Below, piece by piece: positions 22,265 to 34,181 of a DNA stretch of 64,000 nt. Every line of letters begins with the position of its first letter. The stretch's first letter is position 1. The notes below the pieces were generated by a model. The model saw only the letters and a list, made by a program, of their open reading frames with translations. It searched no databases and was not told the DNA's origin. The position numbers and the translations under genes were made by a program. The stretch comes from Dipteronia dyeriana (taxonomy: Eukaryota > Streptophyta > Magnoliopsida > Sapindales > Sapindaceae), in the NCBI GenBank assembly GCA_032871835.1, contig CM065295.1:82019819-82083818 (forward strand), in the 5' to 3' direction.

Positions 22265-22445
22265 TCGTTTGGTACGGCATACACAGCGGTGATGTCCAGG
22301 CGTGACATGATGTGCAGACCGCGGCGCAGACATGGTGCACACACCGCAGTCTGTAGAGCGGAGTTCCACATGCGTGTCATGCGTTGTGGACCACGGTACA
22401 GACATGTGCCTACACAGAGGTCCAGACCGCGGTAGAGACGGATTT
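22265..22445. repeat. GC-rich block of imperfect 'agaccgcgg...agacatg' repeats
   Basis: Short phrases recur: 'cagaccgcgg' (22,316 and 22,430), 'agacatg', 'gtgcacacaccgca' and 'accacggtacagacatg'. The block is CpG-rich and sharply different from the AT-rich surroundings. It could be U3 enhancer sequence of the LTR-like block to its right. Confidence 0.5.
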
Positions 22446-22529
22446 CGCAAGGAAAGAGGAAATCCTGTGCAAATAAGTAATTGAAAAAAAGAAATAGATT
22501 CCAATTAGCATTTGACTAACCTTAGTACT

Positions 22530-22827
22530 CCTATATAAATGCTACCATTATTTGTACTCTGAAAGAGAGAGAGAGAGAGAGCAAAAAATAGTGAGTACTT
22601 TGTGAGAAAAATTGCTAGAGAGAGAGAGCAATTGTAGAGAGACTGAAAGAGAGACATAGATTGTAATCAACTCTGAGATATAGCGGATTGAGTGCGGTAC
22701 GCTCCGTGGACGTAGACAATTTGCTAAACCATGTAAAATCTTTGGTGTCTTCTTTCTTCTTATTGCTTTCTGTTACCTTGTGTTTGTGATTAGATTTGTG
22801 TGTGTGCGATTTTTTCTCAACACAACA
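22530..22827 (+). repeat. R-U5 end of an LTR, Copia-like
   Basis: A TATA box (ctatataaatg, 22,533) is followed by a (GA)n run and then 'gtggacgtagacaatttgct' and 'aaaccatgtaaaatct', a typical plant LTR U5 signature. The block ends 'ctcaacacaaca'. There is no tRNA primer site after it, so this is a solo or 3' LTR. The left edge and target duplication are not resolved. Confidence 0.5.
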
Positions 22828-23083
22828 AAAGCCTGAGAGAGAAAGTTGTTGAAGCTTAAAGACCTTCATTCATGAAGTTTATGATCAGATTGATAGATTG
22901 ATGATGATCATGATCATCATATATCAGATCAAATCTCTTATCTTCTTCTTTTTCTTCTAATTTGATGAGGTTTGTGTTTGGGTGATTATCCAAATTTAAG
23001 TTTTTTTTAAAAGTGAAGAGCTTAGAAAGTGCTTGTCCAAAAGTGCTTTTCATTTGGGTCAAGAGGACCCAAATTTGGTTTAA

Positions 23084-23389
23084 GGCCAGTTTGAGAATAC
23101 TTCCTAAACTGTTTTTAAAGTCAAAAATGATTCCAAACTGGGGCTACGGTGTTTGGTAAAAAATTTAGGAAGTGCTTTTGGTCGCTTTTGATCACTTTTG
23201 GCTTCCACCAACAGCAGTTTTGAGAAGCTATTTTTTGTTGCTGTTAGAAAATAGCATAATGGGGAAACAGTAATGAGGAGATCAAAGATTAATGAATTTG
23301 TACTAAACTTTCTATTTTATCCCTTATCTTTCATGAAATTTATTAAAATAACAAACAGATCCTCACTCCCTACCTGAATCTCATCTCTC

Positions 23390-23479
<90 letters not shown>

Positions 23480-24431
23480 ACAACTTCATATTTATCACAC
23501 ACACACAATACAACTTCATATTTATCACCCAAAATCTAACATCTTCATCACAGTATCACACTAACAATCTTTCATTATTAACACCATCAACACAAAACAA
23601 AAACCCAGTTGGATTCAAATTTTATTTTAAAAAATCATTTATTCTTTTTCATTTTATCTCTTCTTCTCTATTTTCAACTGGATCCAAATTTCCATGTCTC
23701 TCACATTGTCCTCTATCTTGAGCCAACACGTCATGACCGTCGTTTACGGTTCTCACAATTTTTCGGTGACCATTGTTGTCTGGTTCTTGCCATCTTCCAT
23801 CGTCGTGGCGGCGACAGCAACGTTTGTAGGGGTTTGTGATGTTGTGGCTGAGTTTGATTGAATCTGGTAGTGGATGTGTTGATAGAAGGTTCTGGGTTTG
23901 ATTGAAGATTGGTTTGGTAGTGATGATTATGTTTGTTTAATCTGGTGGTGGATGGTTCTGATTTGATTGTGATAACTTGTGGATGGTGTGTTGTTTTGGG
24001 TTTGGTTCAAAAATTAATTAATATTTCTTTTGCTTCTTGATTAATAGAAAAATCAATCATTAATCCACCCGATCGAATATCATAAACATTCAACTACGAT
24101 TTGTGGGAAAAAAGATTGTGGAGTGAGGCAGAATGATGTTGTTTGGCATGATTATAAATCAACATGATTCTTGAAGATAAAAAAAAATATAAATTAAGTG
24201 GATGAATATGTTGTATAGAATTGTATGAATTTATTTGTTTTTTCGAGTCATTTTACATAATCACAACACTCTTTACTTACACTTTACCAAACATTTGGTT
24301 CTCACAGTACTTTCAAAAATCAGTTTACTAAATACTTTGGTGACTCTTCTCACAATATATCCAAAAACAATTTCTCCTATAGTAAAACCAAAAACACTTC
24401 CTCACATAGCACAACAATGTCAAACTAAGCC
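23084..24431. mobile_element. 1.35-kb Harbinger-like non-autonomous element
   Basis: TTAA (containing a TTA/TAA target) flanks both sides (23,080-23,083 and 24,432-24,435). Ends are GGCCAGTTTGA and, inverted, GGCTTAGTTTGA. The subterminal region is rich in 'aagtgcttttgg' boxes typical of Tourist-type elements. No transposase is seen. Confidence 0.65.
23391..23477. repeat. C36 tract followed by (AC)25
   Basis: Thirty-six consecutive C bases (23,391-23,426) run directly into an AC dinucleotide repeat to 23,477. A duplicated 27-bp stretch ('acaatacaacttcatattta' core) follows. The complement is a 36-base G run. Confidence 0.97.
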
Positions 24432-24435
24432 TTAA

Positions 24436-25335
24436 GCTCTTTTTTTTTTTAATGACTTTTAGTTCATGATATAGATATATGATTTTCATGAGTGTAGTTT
24501 GTAAGAATGTGTTAATTGTACTTGTTTTTTTTTTTAAATAATTAATACAAAGTAAATAGTCGTTTTGCTCCTGAAAAAAAAAACTGCTCTTCTAGATCTA
24601 TCTGTTTCGTAGGGCAAATCTTGATAATTTGTTACAATAATTACAGATTATAATAGCAATGGTGGGTACCAACTAATTCAACTAGAATGAGATGGGTATG
24701 ATTTCGACATGTTCGGTTTTCGACAAAAAAACGTATATGACTTGTATATATTTGGTTTTCATTTTTTTTTCATCAAATTGATTTATAAAATAATCGATTC
24801 ATTCGTACCTGGATAAGTTTCTCGTTATTATACATGAGTACAATAGTACATAGCTGTGGGAATCTATTCCACTAACATTAGTTTGCCATGATTTTGGTTT
24901 ATATTTAAGCATTTGAATTCAAAGATTAAATAAGTGAGAAGCAAGAAACAAAGAATGGCATTGAAATTCACCATCTCTGTCTCTTTAAAAAAAAATATAT
25001 ATTCCGTTTAATGAATTTAATTTGTCAAATGCTACAACAGTGAAATTTGATAGACATTCAAATTGAATGAATTCTTCCATAATTGAATTTTTCTCTTTTT
25101 TCCTTTAGTCGAATAAGAAACAAAAGAAAATCACTGACGTGTAATGTGTTTAGTGGTAAAGAACACTTATAAAGTCTCATATTATCCCAAATTCGAGTTG
25201 ATAGGCCGCATATATTATATAAAAAAGAAAACAGAGAGTGAAAATCTTTTCAAACCATGAAATCACGTGGTCAAAATTAACTTTGCTAATCACCAAAATT
25301 TCATGTTGAAATCAAATCCCGTTAGTTAGGTCTAT
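24436..25335. other. AT-rich intergenic, nothing recognised
   Basis: Poly-T/poly-A runs and no supported coding, RNA or repeat feature. Confidence 0.6.
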
Positions 25336-26692
25336 GGGTCAGTTTGGTATTACCGTAAGGATATGCTTCTTTCTGAGTTTATTTTTACTCATCCTTCTAT
25401 AAGATGATGAGTATTATCCCCTAATATATGGATGATATATGTTTAGAAAAAGATAAATTTATTCTAAAATATCAAAAGAGGTAAGAAAAAATAGATTCCT
25501 TATTTTTTTCATTTAACATTTAATAGCATTTAAACTTAAACGACTTTTAAAATTACTTATTAAAAACCAACTGATTGATATTAATTTTATAATTCTAAAT
25601 CTACCTTCTCACAAATCTAATATATTTCTAATTTTATTTTCTTCTACAATCCTAACTATATTAATTTTTTTGGGTGATTCTATTACCACCCATGAAATGT
25701 CTCATTGTCTCTCATACATAATTTTTCTTTTAAAAAATTATTATTTAAATAATCTATAATAAAATTATTTCTATACCAAAAATTTAAACTTCAACATGTT
25801 ATTTTTTTACCTTTGTAAAAACGAGTCACTGGTCAAGATTTAAATCATCACGGATAATATTATTAGTTTGTTAGTATAGTCTCTCAAAATTCAATAATAA
25901 TAATAATAAAAGAAACAAGATAATAAAAAATGAAAAATGAAAAATAAAACAAGAATAGATTAGAGAACAAAAAAAAATAGTCATTGTTTATATATTAAAA
26001 TGTAAATATATAACAAAAAATAGTTGAAAGGATATGGATGTAAAAGTATTTATTTTCATATATTGGTAACTTAAAAAAACAAACAACTTATCCCTTACAT
26101 TCAGTTTTCAGTGAAAAATATCAAATATATTTTCAGTTTTCAAATTTCAGCCACCATTCAATCTTTAGTACAATTTAACATTGTCCGATCTTTAGAAAAG
26201 AAAAAAAATCAAACGCATCTTAATTTTTCAAGCACTACAACTATTTTTCTTGAATTTTCCTATATTTTACCCTTTTTCTGATACCTTTATATTTAACAAA
26301 ATTGGGATAAATAGTTGTGGTGTTTAAAAAATTCTCAAATTTTATTCATAGATAGATTTCATTAAAAATATTACCCACAAAAAATCAGATCAAAATTCAT
26401 AAAAATATATGTGATTCCATAGTGGTTCTTAACGAAATTAAAATAAAGGATCCCTTACGAGAGAACCACTCTATAAGAATAATAATGATATTTTAGCATA
26501 TTCATTTAAAGTTGACATAAATTATTCTATAATTACTTTAAAAAAGTAACCCCCACATATTTCTCAAAATCATCGTCAAAACTTATTAGATTATCAAATA
26601 ATCACTTTCAGAAGTTTTATCAAATATCATTTTATATCAAAATTATAAAATCAACTGATTTTAACTTTTTAAAAGCAGTACCAAACTGACCC
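25336..26692. mobile_element. 1.36-kb MITE with GGGTCAGTTTGGTA ends
   Basis: The left end GGGTCAGTTTGGTATT and the right end (inverted) GGGTCAGTTTGGTACT match over 14 bp. The interior is AT-rich with no coding capacity. Size and termini fit a Tourist/Harbinger MITE. Flanking trinucleotides (tat / tcc) do not match, so the target duplication has decayed or the true edge is off by a few bases. Confidence 0.65.
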
Positions 26693-27164
26693 TCCCGATA
26701 TGATGAGTGACATTTTTACAGTGTCACGCGGTTTCAGATGCATCACATCATAGCCCATGGTTGTAGGCCAGCCCATAAATAAATTTGGGGCCGAGCTAAA
26801 AACTATTGGGCTTCGGTAGAAAATCTCTACTCAAGCACATGAAAAATCACAATTTGATAGATTTTGATAAAGCGGTTTGATTCACTGATATATCTTTAAA
26901 ATTATTGTTTCGAGTTGTATTCTTCTCCCAAATCCAGGATTATATGTAATTATTATTTTTATTAAAAAAAACAATCACAATTAAACAACATACACTCGTG
27001 AGAAATTAATACTAACTATGAAGAAAACCTAAATACAGTTATATAATTCGTGTAAAACTAAATATAATCGCATTTGTTGATATAATACATATTCTTATAA
27101 TTGCAAGATTGCAACCAATGACCTTTTGCTTTGGTGATTAGACTCTTCAAGTCGAAGTTCTACC
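26693..27164. other. Intergenic left of copy B
   Basis: AT-rich, no gene seen. An 18-bp word at 27,085-27,102 (cttataattgcaagattg) also occurs at 3105-3122, at the edge of the Copia relic. Confidence 0.5.
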
Positions 27165-27345
27165 TCAATACAAACTTATTTCTATTAAAAAACTCTTACT
27201 AGCTGAACAAAGCTTAATTCTGTTAAAGAAATCTGAACACCGGTAATCAACTCACCAGTTTTCCTGAGAAATCTAAAAACAGAACCCCAAAGCAAATCAT
27301 TTTCAAACAACTCTAATAAAATTAATTAGTAATTAAAACGATAAA

Positions 27346-27810
27346 TTAAAATTCTTCTGGTATGCTTTGAAGAGCTGCTACATGAGTGTTATTTATGTTA
27401 CAGGCAGTTGACACGACACTGACACGATTCATCGGGATCCGTATGATCTCCTGCGCCACGTCTCTGAACCCGAGAACACCTCCCTCTTTACACTTAGACA
27501 GCAACCGAGCAGCCTCTTGTTTTGTCATCACAACTTTAACTCTCATGATCACACCTTTATGATCTTGATCAACACCACCACTTACACGGCTTCTTCTCTG
27601 CATATTACTATTATTATTCTTCGGCTTCGAAACGTCACCGTGTTTGGGTTTGTGATTATTTGTTGTTGATGATGATTTCTTGTGATGAACATTCTTTTTG
27701 CTCAACTCATCTCTGTATATGATGTTTGTGTCTCTAGATTGCTTAGTTTCTTCTACAATCTTATCATAAGAGACATTTTTTTTTAAAAGAGAAACAAAAA
27801 AACTCAACAT
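27346..27810 (-). CDS. Small plant-specific basic protein, copy B (154 aa)
   Basis: This is the paralogue of the gene at 3358-3828, with the same single-exon structure and the same start MLSFFVSL. The basic Ser/Asn-rich middle is at residues about 35-72. The core RVKVVMTKQEAARLLSKC is identical to copy A and is followed by GFRDVAQEIIRIPMNR. Differences are scattered substitutions and short codon-length indels (for example in the Asn run and the Gly run), which preserve the frame. A TATA box sits about 65 bp upstream. The function is unknown. The basic, low-complexity composition does not allow a confident localisation. Confidence 0.75.
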   Translation of the reverse strand: MLSFFVSLLKKNVSYDKIVEETKQSRDTNIIYRDELSKKNVHHKKSSSTTNNHKPKHGDVSKPKNNNSNMQRRSRVSGGVDQDHKGVIMRVKVVMTKQEAARLLSKCKEGGVLGFRDVAQEIIRIPMNRVSVVSTACNINNTHVAALQSIPEEF

Positions 27811-27869
27811 TGTTTAGAGAGAGAGAGAGCTAGTGAGATTTGAATGGGCATGAAAATGGTGAGTGAGGG

Positions 27870-27879
27870 TATATATAAA
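27870..27879 (-). promoter_or_regulatory. TATA box of small-protein gene, copy B
   Basis: On the minus strand, TTTATATATACC is at a position equivalent to the box in copy A. Confidence 0.7.
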
Positions 27880-29348
27880 CGAGTAATGATACATATCACT
27901 TCGAAAATGACAACATTTTATCATAACACATGTGACGGTTAATGTGTCAATTTATAAGTAGATACACATTAATAATGATTTATCTCACATATCTTTATAT
28001 CCACTCACAAATTGACATATCAACTGCCACATATATTATGATGAAAAATTTATGATTTTAAGTGTGAGATTTAACATAGAGATTTCTTGTGATAGACACA
28101 AATAGTTTTAGATTAGGATTCTTTGTTGCGTAGATTTTTTTTTTTTTCTCGTGTTTTTAGATTGCCGTATCAATTAAGTTGAGCATGATTTACAAGTAGA
28201 CGACTATTAAGACAATTAATTAGTCAAGTCTGTATAATTTGTTTTTTCCACTTAAATCTGTCAAGTAATTGACAGTGATTATGATAAAGTGGGACTTCAC
28301 ATTTCCATGCATAGGGCAGTGGAAGATATTTGTAGAAGACCAAAATATCCTTCTTAGAAAAGGTCAATCAAGTTTTATGTGAAGGGGTTTTAGGTCTTTT
28401 ACTTGAAAATAATGAATAAATTCTTGTTTTATTTTTTGAGAAGATGACAGAAAGTAATAGCTAAAAATTAAAAAACCCCATATAATACACAAATAAATTT
28501 AACTTTACTGATACAAATTTTAGAAAGAATTATACGATTTAAACCACGATTTTAATGATTGGATCAATCTCAGGGTTTGACATACCACTTGATAAACGTT
28601 TTTAAATTTTACAAATTTGTATCAATTTTTTTTTATGGAAGAAGCGCCTGATTGGATTGTGTGAACTAATCGAAGCTTGTTAACAAAGATTATTAGGACT
28701 TTAACTTTTTGTTGTTGTGTTACCAATGTCTCTCTAAAAGGGTTGTTTAATTAAGTTGATGCAGTGACTTTGACCATCATCATCATATCCTATAAATAAT
28801 AATGGTTGAGAAATTTAAGTGAGGATTTTCGATTTTGTAATTGGTAGTTCAATCGATTTCATGGGCCCCGTGGAAATGACAAATGGGCCCTGTCTGACCT
28901 GGTCTTTTATAAATTTAAAAGATTACCCAAATTTCAAGTTAAAAACATCCTTGGGTTTTACTTCCGAAAGCTGTCCATTCTTGATTAGACATTTTTGTTA
29001 AATATTTGTATCAACTTAACTCTCTTTTGGGAGAAATGCTTAGGTATAGTCATGTACATGCAATTCCCGTTGAAATGTCATATGATTAATTTTAACCATC
29101 ATAAGATCGTAAAACGGATGCATACAGTGGTGAGATCACTTGGGGGCTTAGAGGAACCATGATTCCTCGGTGTCAAATCTTTTTTTTTAGAAGATATGGT
29201 TATAAATTTTACATTTTACCCTCTTTTTTTTGTTATCATTTATTCTAAAAGATTTCTTACCATGGATCTCATGGTTCACCAATCCTTCTATTCTTAAGAA
29301 ATTGGTTTCACTTTCGGATATAAGGATGTATGATACATATCGTTGTAT

Positions 29349-29908
29349 CAGGGCCGGTCCCGATATTTTTGGGACCCAAGACGAACTGAACTAAAGGAAA
29401 TGAGGCCCTCAATATTCTAATATGTTTACTTATTTTTTCTTCTCTAATAAATACTTGTAAAAATCAATATAATAAAATGAGGCATTTGAAACAATATAAT
29501 GATTTTTGAATTTTCATTTCACCATAATATTGAGTTTTTTTTAAAAGTATATAAAAGAATATTCTTTGTGACAAACACGAGTGTTACTAGGATTCAATTC
29601 ACTCACCACCATTGATCCAATATTGTTACGTGTGTTTCTATTAGTGGGCCTTTAACAAAAAATATGTATGGTATATCATTTTTAAATTTATTTGTAGATT
29701 GGGTTTCCATTAGTGAGTTTTTTTTTAAAAAAAAAATGTGAAATGTGAATTGTGAATAATTTGTAAAGCTATGAATGTGTCTGTTTTATTTAAAATTTTA
29801 CATGAATTATATTTTACATTCATTTTTTTTCAAGCTACAATTTAGGACCCTTTACAATCGGGGATCCTAGACGGTTGTTTCATTGGACTCCATCTAAGGC
29901 CCGACCTG
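29349..29908. mobile_element. 560-bp hAT-type MITE with a paralogous empty site
   Basis: The 8-bp target duplication CGTTGTAT is at 29,341-29,348 and 29,909-29,916. Ends are CAGGGCCGGTCCCGA and, inverted, CAGGTCGGGCCTTAG. The duplicated segment copy A has the same site unfilled, with a single CGTTGTAT at 5140-5147 and matching flanks on both sides. No coding capacity is present. Confidence 0.93.
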
Positions 29909-30880
29909 CGTTGTATTCTATCTTTTACCATATTTCATATAAACATAATGATTACTTCTTTTTTTCTTTGAAGTATTGGAAAATATTTCATTATCTCAAT
30001 AACATATTAATAATTGAATTTGATGAAACTGGATAAACCTTTATCTGACCTTGATATTAATAATAATAAAATCTTTGACAGCATTTTATTTTACCCATTA
30101 GCGAGCTAGGTAAGGGCGTAAGGCTCCTGAAAATTTAAAATTATTTTAATGATATTTTTGAAACTGCCACTCCACATAAATATTATTTTCTTTTGTTCAA
30201 TCAACTTTTCAACATTTTCAATTTTCTTTTGTCCATTCTTGAATATATATTTTTGTTACATATTTGTATAATCTTAGGTGTAGTCTGATGCATGCGTTTC
30301 CCGAGAAGATCTTGTAATAAGAGAATTTTTATCGTATGATAAGACCGTAACAAGGATACATAATTACAGATAGTGGTGAAACCATTTTAAAAACATTGAG
30401 AAATGGGAAACCATAATTCTCCGGACCCAAATATTCTTTAAAAGATAGTTATAAATTTTACATTTTACCCAATATTTTTGTTATTTACATTTATTTTAAA
30501 AGATTTCTTATCATCGATCTCATGATTCCCAAATCCTTCAAAATTAGAGAAACTGGTTTCACCTTTGGATGCAACTCGTTGCATTCTATTTTTTATGATT
30601 ATATTTCTAATTTTTATTTTTATCTATCGAACGACTTTTGGCTACCTCAATAATGTAGTAATATTTAAATTTGATGGGTCCCGGTAAACATTTGATCCAA
30701 TCTCTTTAATAATAAATAAATGTTCAACAACCGTTTTGTTTTTACCTATTTTATTTTACATATTAACGGACCTAGGTAAGCCTAGGTGCCCCTCCTGAAA
30801 TTTAAAAATATTATAAATTTTATTTTATGTTTTTCGGTTCACTTTTCAACCTTTTCAATTTTTTCCCTTCCAGATTTTGT

Positions 30881-32388
30881 TTTCTCATTTACTTACCATC
30901 ATATCACGTGTTTCTAACTTTCTATTATACTTATCTTCGTCTTTTATAAAGGGAGTACTTTTTTATATATATTATATTTTAATTTGTTTTATTTTAATAT
31001 AAAATTACAGATATTTCCTTAAAGTTTATATAATTTTGTTAATATCCCATTTTTTGTTTGAAAGTTAAATTACAGATTCAGCCCTTCAAGTTTATATAAT
31101 TATTTACATACTACAATAGGGACTGTTTGTACATGAACTGTAAAATTACCAATATAACCCTTAAATTATATACAATTACATAATAGATAGGTTTTAGTAA
31201 GATTTTAATTATAGCATCACTTAGATTTTCTTTAGAAGTCAAATGATAAATACAACCCTTCAAATTTATATAATTACTTAATAGACAGGTTTTAGTAACA
31301 ATAACACAACAAGGACTGTATTTATATATCTGACGTCTATTTACCAATGTCTTAGAAACTTCTGAGGGTTATAAAAGAAAAATCACTATGTTAGAATTTA
31401 AAGTCAATTTTTTTTTAAATTACTATATAGTCCCTTCTTTATTCCTATTAATAAAACATATATATTAAATAATTTTACACACTTTAAAGGCTAAGTTTGT
31501 AATTTCGCTTTCAAAGAAACTCTCAAGGATGCTACAATCAAATTCTTTTTTTTTTTTAATGTAAAAAGTCAATAGATATAAACTTTAAAGGTTGTATTTA
31601 GAATTGTTTTTTTAATGATAACAGTATGGACTGTTTATAAAATTACTATTTAGTTCATAATTAACGGTTAGAGAAAAAATATAACTAGCTAAAGAAACGG
31701 TGGAGAGATCATGATGGCTGTCAAAAGATAGACATCAACTAAAATAGATATCAGAGTCATTCCCACCTCCGGACCAAAATAAGAGAAATTGAATCAATTT
31801 TTATGTTCACAGGTCAGTTAGGTTTGCTTTAAATGGTATTTGGCAACTGGGTTTGTAAATCTATTTACAGTTACCAAATTGTTAAATAAGTTATTGATAT
31901 CAAAAGCTCCTATTATGTATAAGTATTTGACTGTTTTGTTTTAAAAAACTGGGATTTACAATTTTGTATATATAGATAATGTAGAACACATTCGGAAAGT
32001 TTATAAACCTTTAAATGAATGAGTTTTACAATTTTATATCAATTAACAACATATAAACTCTATACATATTTATATTTTTATTGTTTTCTTAATTTACAAA
32101 TGTATAACTCAGGTATTGATATAAACACGTGCCTTGCATGTGTCTCAAAACCCAGTATATTATAAAATGACTATTCTTCTCTTAAAATTTTAAGTTTATA
32201 ATATTCTTAATTTGACTTAATAATATAGTCCATTGTCCATTAAATAAAATTTTAAATTTTAATTTGTTAAATAAAAAATACAAGCTTATAATCAATCAAT
32301 CAATCAATCTAATTTTTTTCTCTATATAATTTTTTTGTTTTTATAGTTCTAGTCTATTTAAAATGAATAAAGCAAATTGAAGTTATTA
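30881..32388. other. AT-rich intergenic with degenerate repeats
   Basis: From about 31,000 to 31,560 a loose unit recurs ('cccttcaa.tttatataatta', 'aatagacaggttttagta') on a scale of roughly 80-100 bp. It resembles common plant intergenic repeats. (AATC)n lies near 32,291-32,312. No gene is supported. Confidence 0.55.
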
Positions 32389-33219
32389 GGCTATCTCCAA
32401 TGCAACACTAATTTTGTAATTTTGTGTAAAAACACAAACTTGTAAAAGCTTAATCCAATAAACATTAAATTTCAATTTTCAAGATAAAATTTAGTGTTGG
32501 ATGAATAATGTTAATTTTTACTTCAATAACACTAGTCACTCAACAACATTTTTTTTTTATTAAATTGTCAAATCAATATCTTATATTTATTACAATTCAT
32601 AATTTAGCCCTCACATTTATTTAAAATAATATTTATTTCAAAAATCATAACATTGAAAAGATCTTGTCGAGATCTTTAAAATAACACAAATATTACTATA
32701 TATAAAAATTATTTATTTTACCTATTAATTATGCACTTAACTAATTATAAAATTTCATATTAACGTAATTTAGTACAATTAAATAAATGATAAAATACTT
32801 AAAAAATCCACGTGACAACATTCTTTAAAAAAAAGTACATGAAAAAGTACTTAAAAAAATTACATGAAAAAAATACTTCAAAAAATTATTGTGAAAAAAA
32901 TAGTTGAAAAAATTAAGTGAAAATTAGTTAGATAAATAAGTTGAATAATATTATGATGAATTTTTTGAGATAAAATTATGTGAGTAATTTTTTTATATGT
33001 ACTATGCAATTAATTATTTAAGAATAATATTTGTTATGTCAAACAAATTAATTGATCGTGTAAAGTTTTATTGAAAAAATATTCTTATAAAGATGCTCTT
33101 ATACTCTAAATTGTTAGATGCATTGAAGTGATAAAAAAAAATAGTGTAAAGATATTCCCAAAAGATTTTTTTGTTTACACCAATTTATGTGATATTTAGT
33201 ATCCTCCATTGGAGATTCC
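32389..33219. mobile_element. Possible 0.83-kb MITE with ATCTCCAATG ends
   Basis: The left end is GGCTATCTCCAATGCAACAC. The right end (inverted) is GGAATCTCCAATGGAGGATA. TTA-like flanks are present but offset by a base. The interior is AT-rich. This is consistent with a Tourist/Stowaway-like element, but the edges are uncertain. Confidence 0.45.
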
Positions 33220-34059
33220 TTTATAAGTAAAATAAAAATTAAACCCAAGTTTATAACAAATATTCGATCACTTGGTAATATCTAACAATTTCTCATATTT
33301 TTATTGTAAATGCAATATGATTTTTATTACTAAAATTTAGATTATTTTTGTATTATCATTATCACTAACGCAATATGTAAAGTATATTAGTATTGCTCTA
33401 ATATATAACAAAATTTAAGTCCTTAAAGTTATTGTGTTAAGAAAAGAAAAGAAAAGAAAAAAAGGCTAAACAAAAGCCATTTTGTCGTGGAGTAGTTCTC
33501 TATCAGCTGTGGAGCGCCGCTCTATCCGACGGATCTGGTCCATCAGAGATGGGGATGAAATTAATTAGGTTGTTTTTCCATTTTGGGGTTGAATTATAAT
33601 TATAGATAAATATGGGTTCTTTTTATCATTCTTTTATGGGTAGATATGTAATTATATAAAGTATTGAGATTATTTTTTTAAATTTTAGTTTTATATGATT
33701 TTGTAAAATGACTATTTTACCCTTAAACATTAAAGTCAACCGTTAAATCTAACGTTTGACCACTAAAAGCAGGGGTTGTTTGTTTGATTAAGGCTATTTG
33801 TTTAAGGTTTCGCTATAAATGAAAAATACAGGGTCATTTATGTAATTAACCCTTTTTTAAGTCATTACCGTGATTGTGTTAAAAAAAGGTTATAACCAAT
33901 CACATAAAGCCACATTTCAACATAATTTGCAAAAACTTTGCAATCCAAAACGACGCCGTAGAGGCCCGGTTAATCGATAAACAGCAAGTCACCGACTCAC
34001 CGTCAACCTCACCAGAACTATTTTTTTCCTTGTCGTTTCGCGCAGACACAGAAATAGAG
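33220..34059. other. Intergenic and promoter region of the KGD4-like gene
   Basis: It includes an (AAAAG)n run near 33,440 and a GC-richer leader from about 33,950 to the ATG. A segment at 33,470-33,860 with phrases such as 'tgtttgattaaggc' and 'aatacagggtcatttatg' looks like an intergenic repeat. No other gene is seen. Confidence 0.5.
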
Positions 34060-34138
34060 ATGGGTGGAGCTCAGGCGTTGAAGAGAATCCCTCGAATCAA
34101 GTTTCCTCAGAGACATTCCAATCCTTCTGGTCCGTCTT

Positions 34139-34181
<43 letters not shown>

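Larger units (their letters stand above)
27165..30880. repeat. Segmental duplication, copy B (partner 3,170-5,672)
   Basis: It is collinear with copy A through the small-protein gene, promoter and downstream non-coding DNA. The internal ~650-bp unit is present about twice (from about 28,960 and 30,240). Copy B additionally contains the 560-bp hAT MITE at 29,349-29,908. Many small indels separate the copies, so the duplication is not recent. Confidence 0.85.

Noticed and set aside
22856..23062. 68-codon minus-strand frame
   Set aside because: It runs into Harbinger-like subterminal boxes and has no splice context or domain.
23317..23532. Frame with a CVCV and poly-Gly run
   Set aside because: It is a translation of the AC and C microsatellite.
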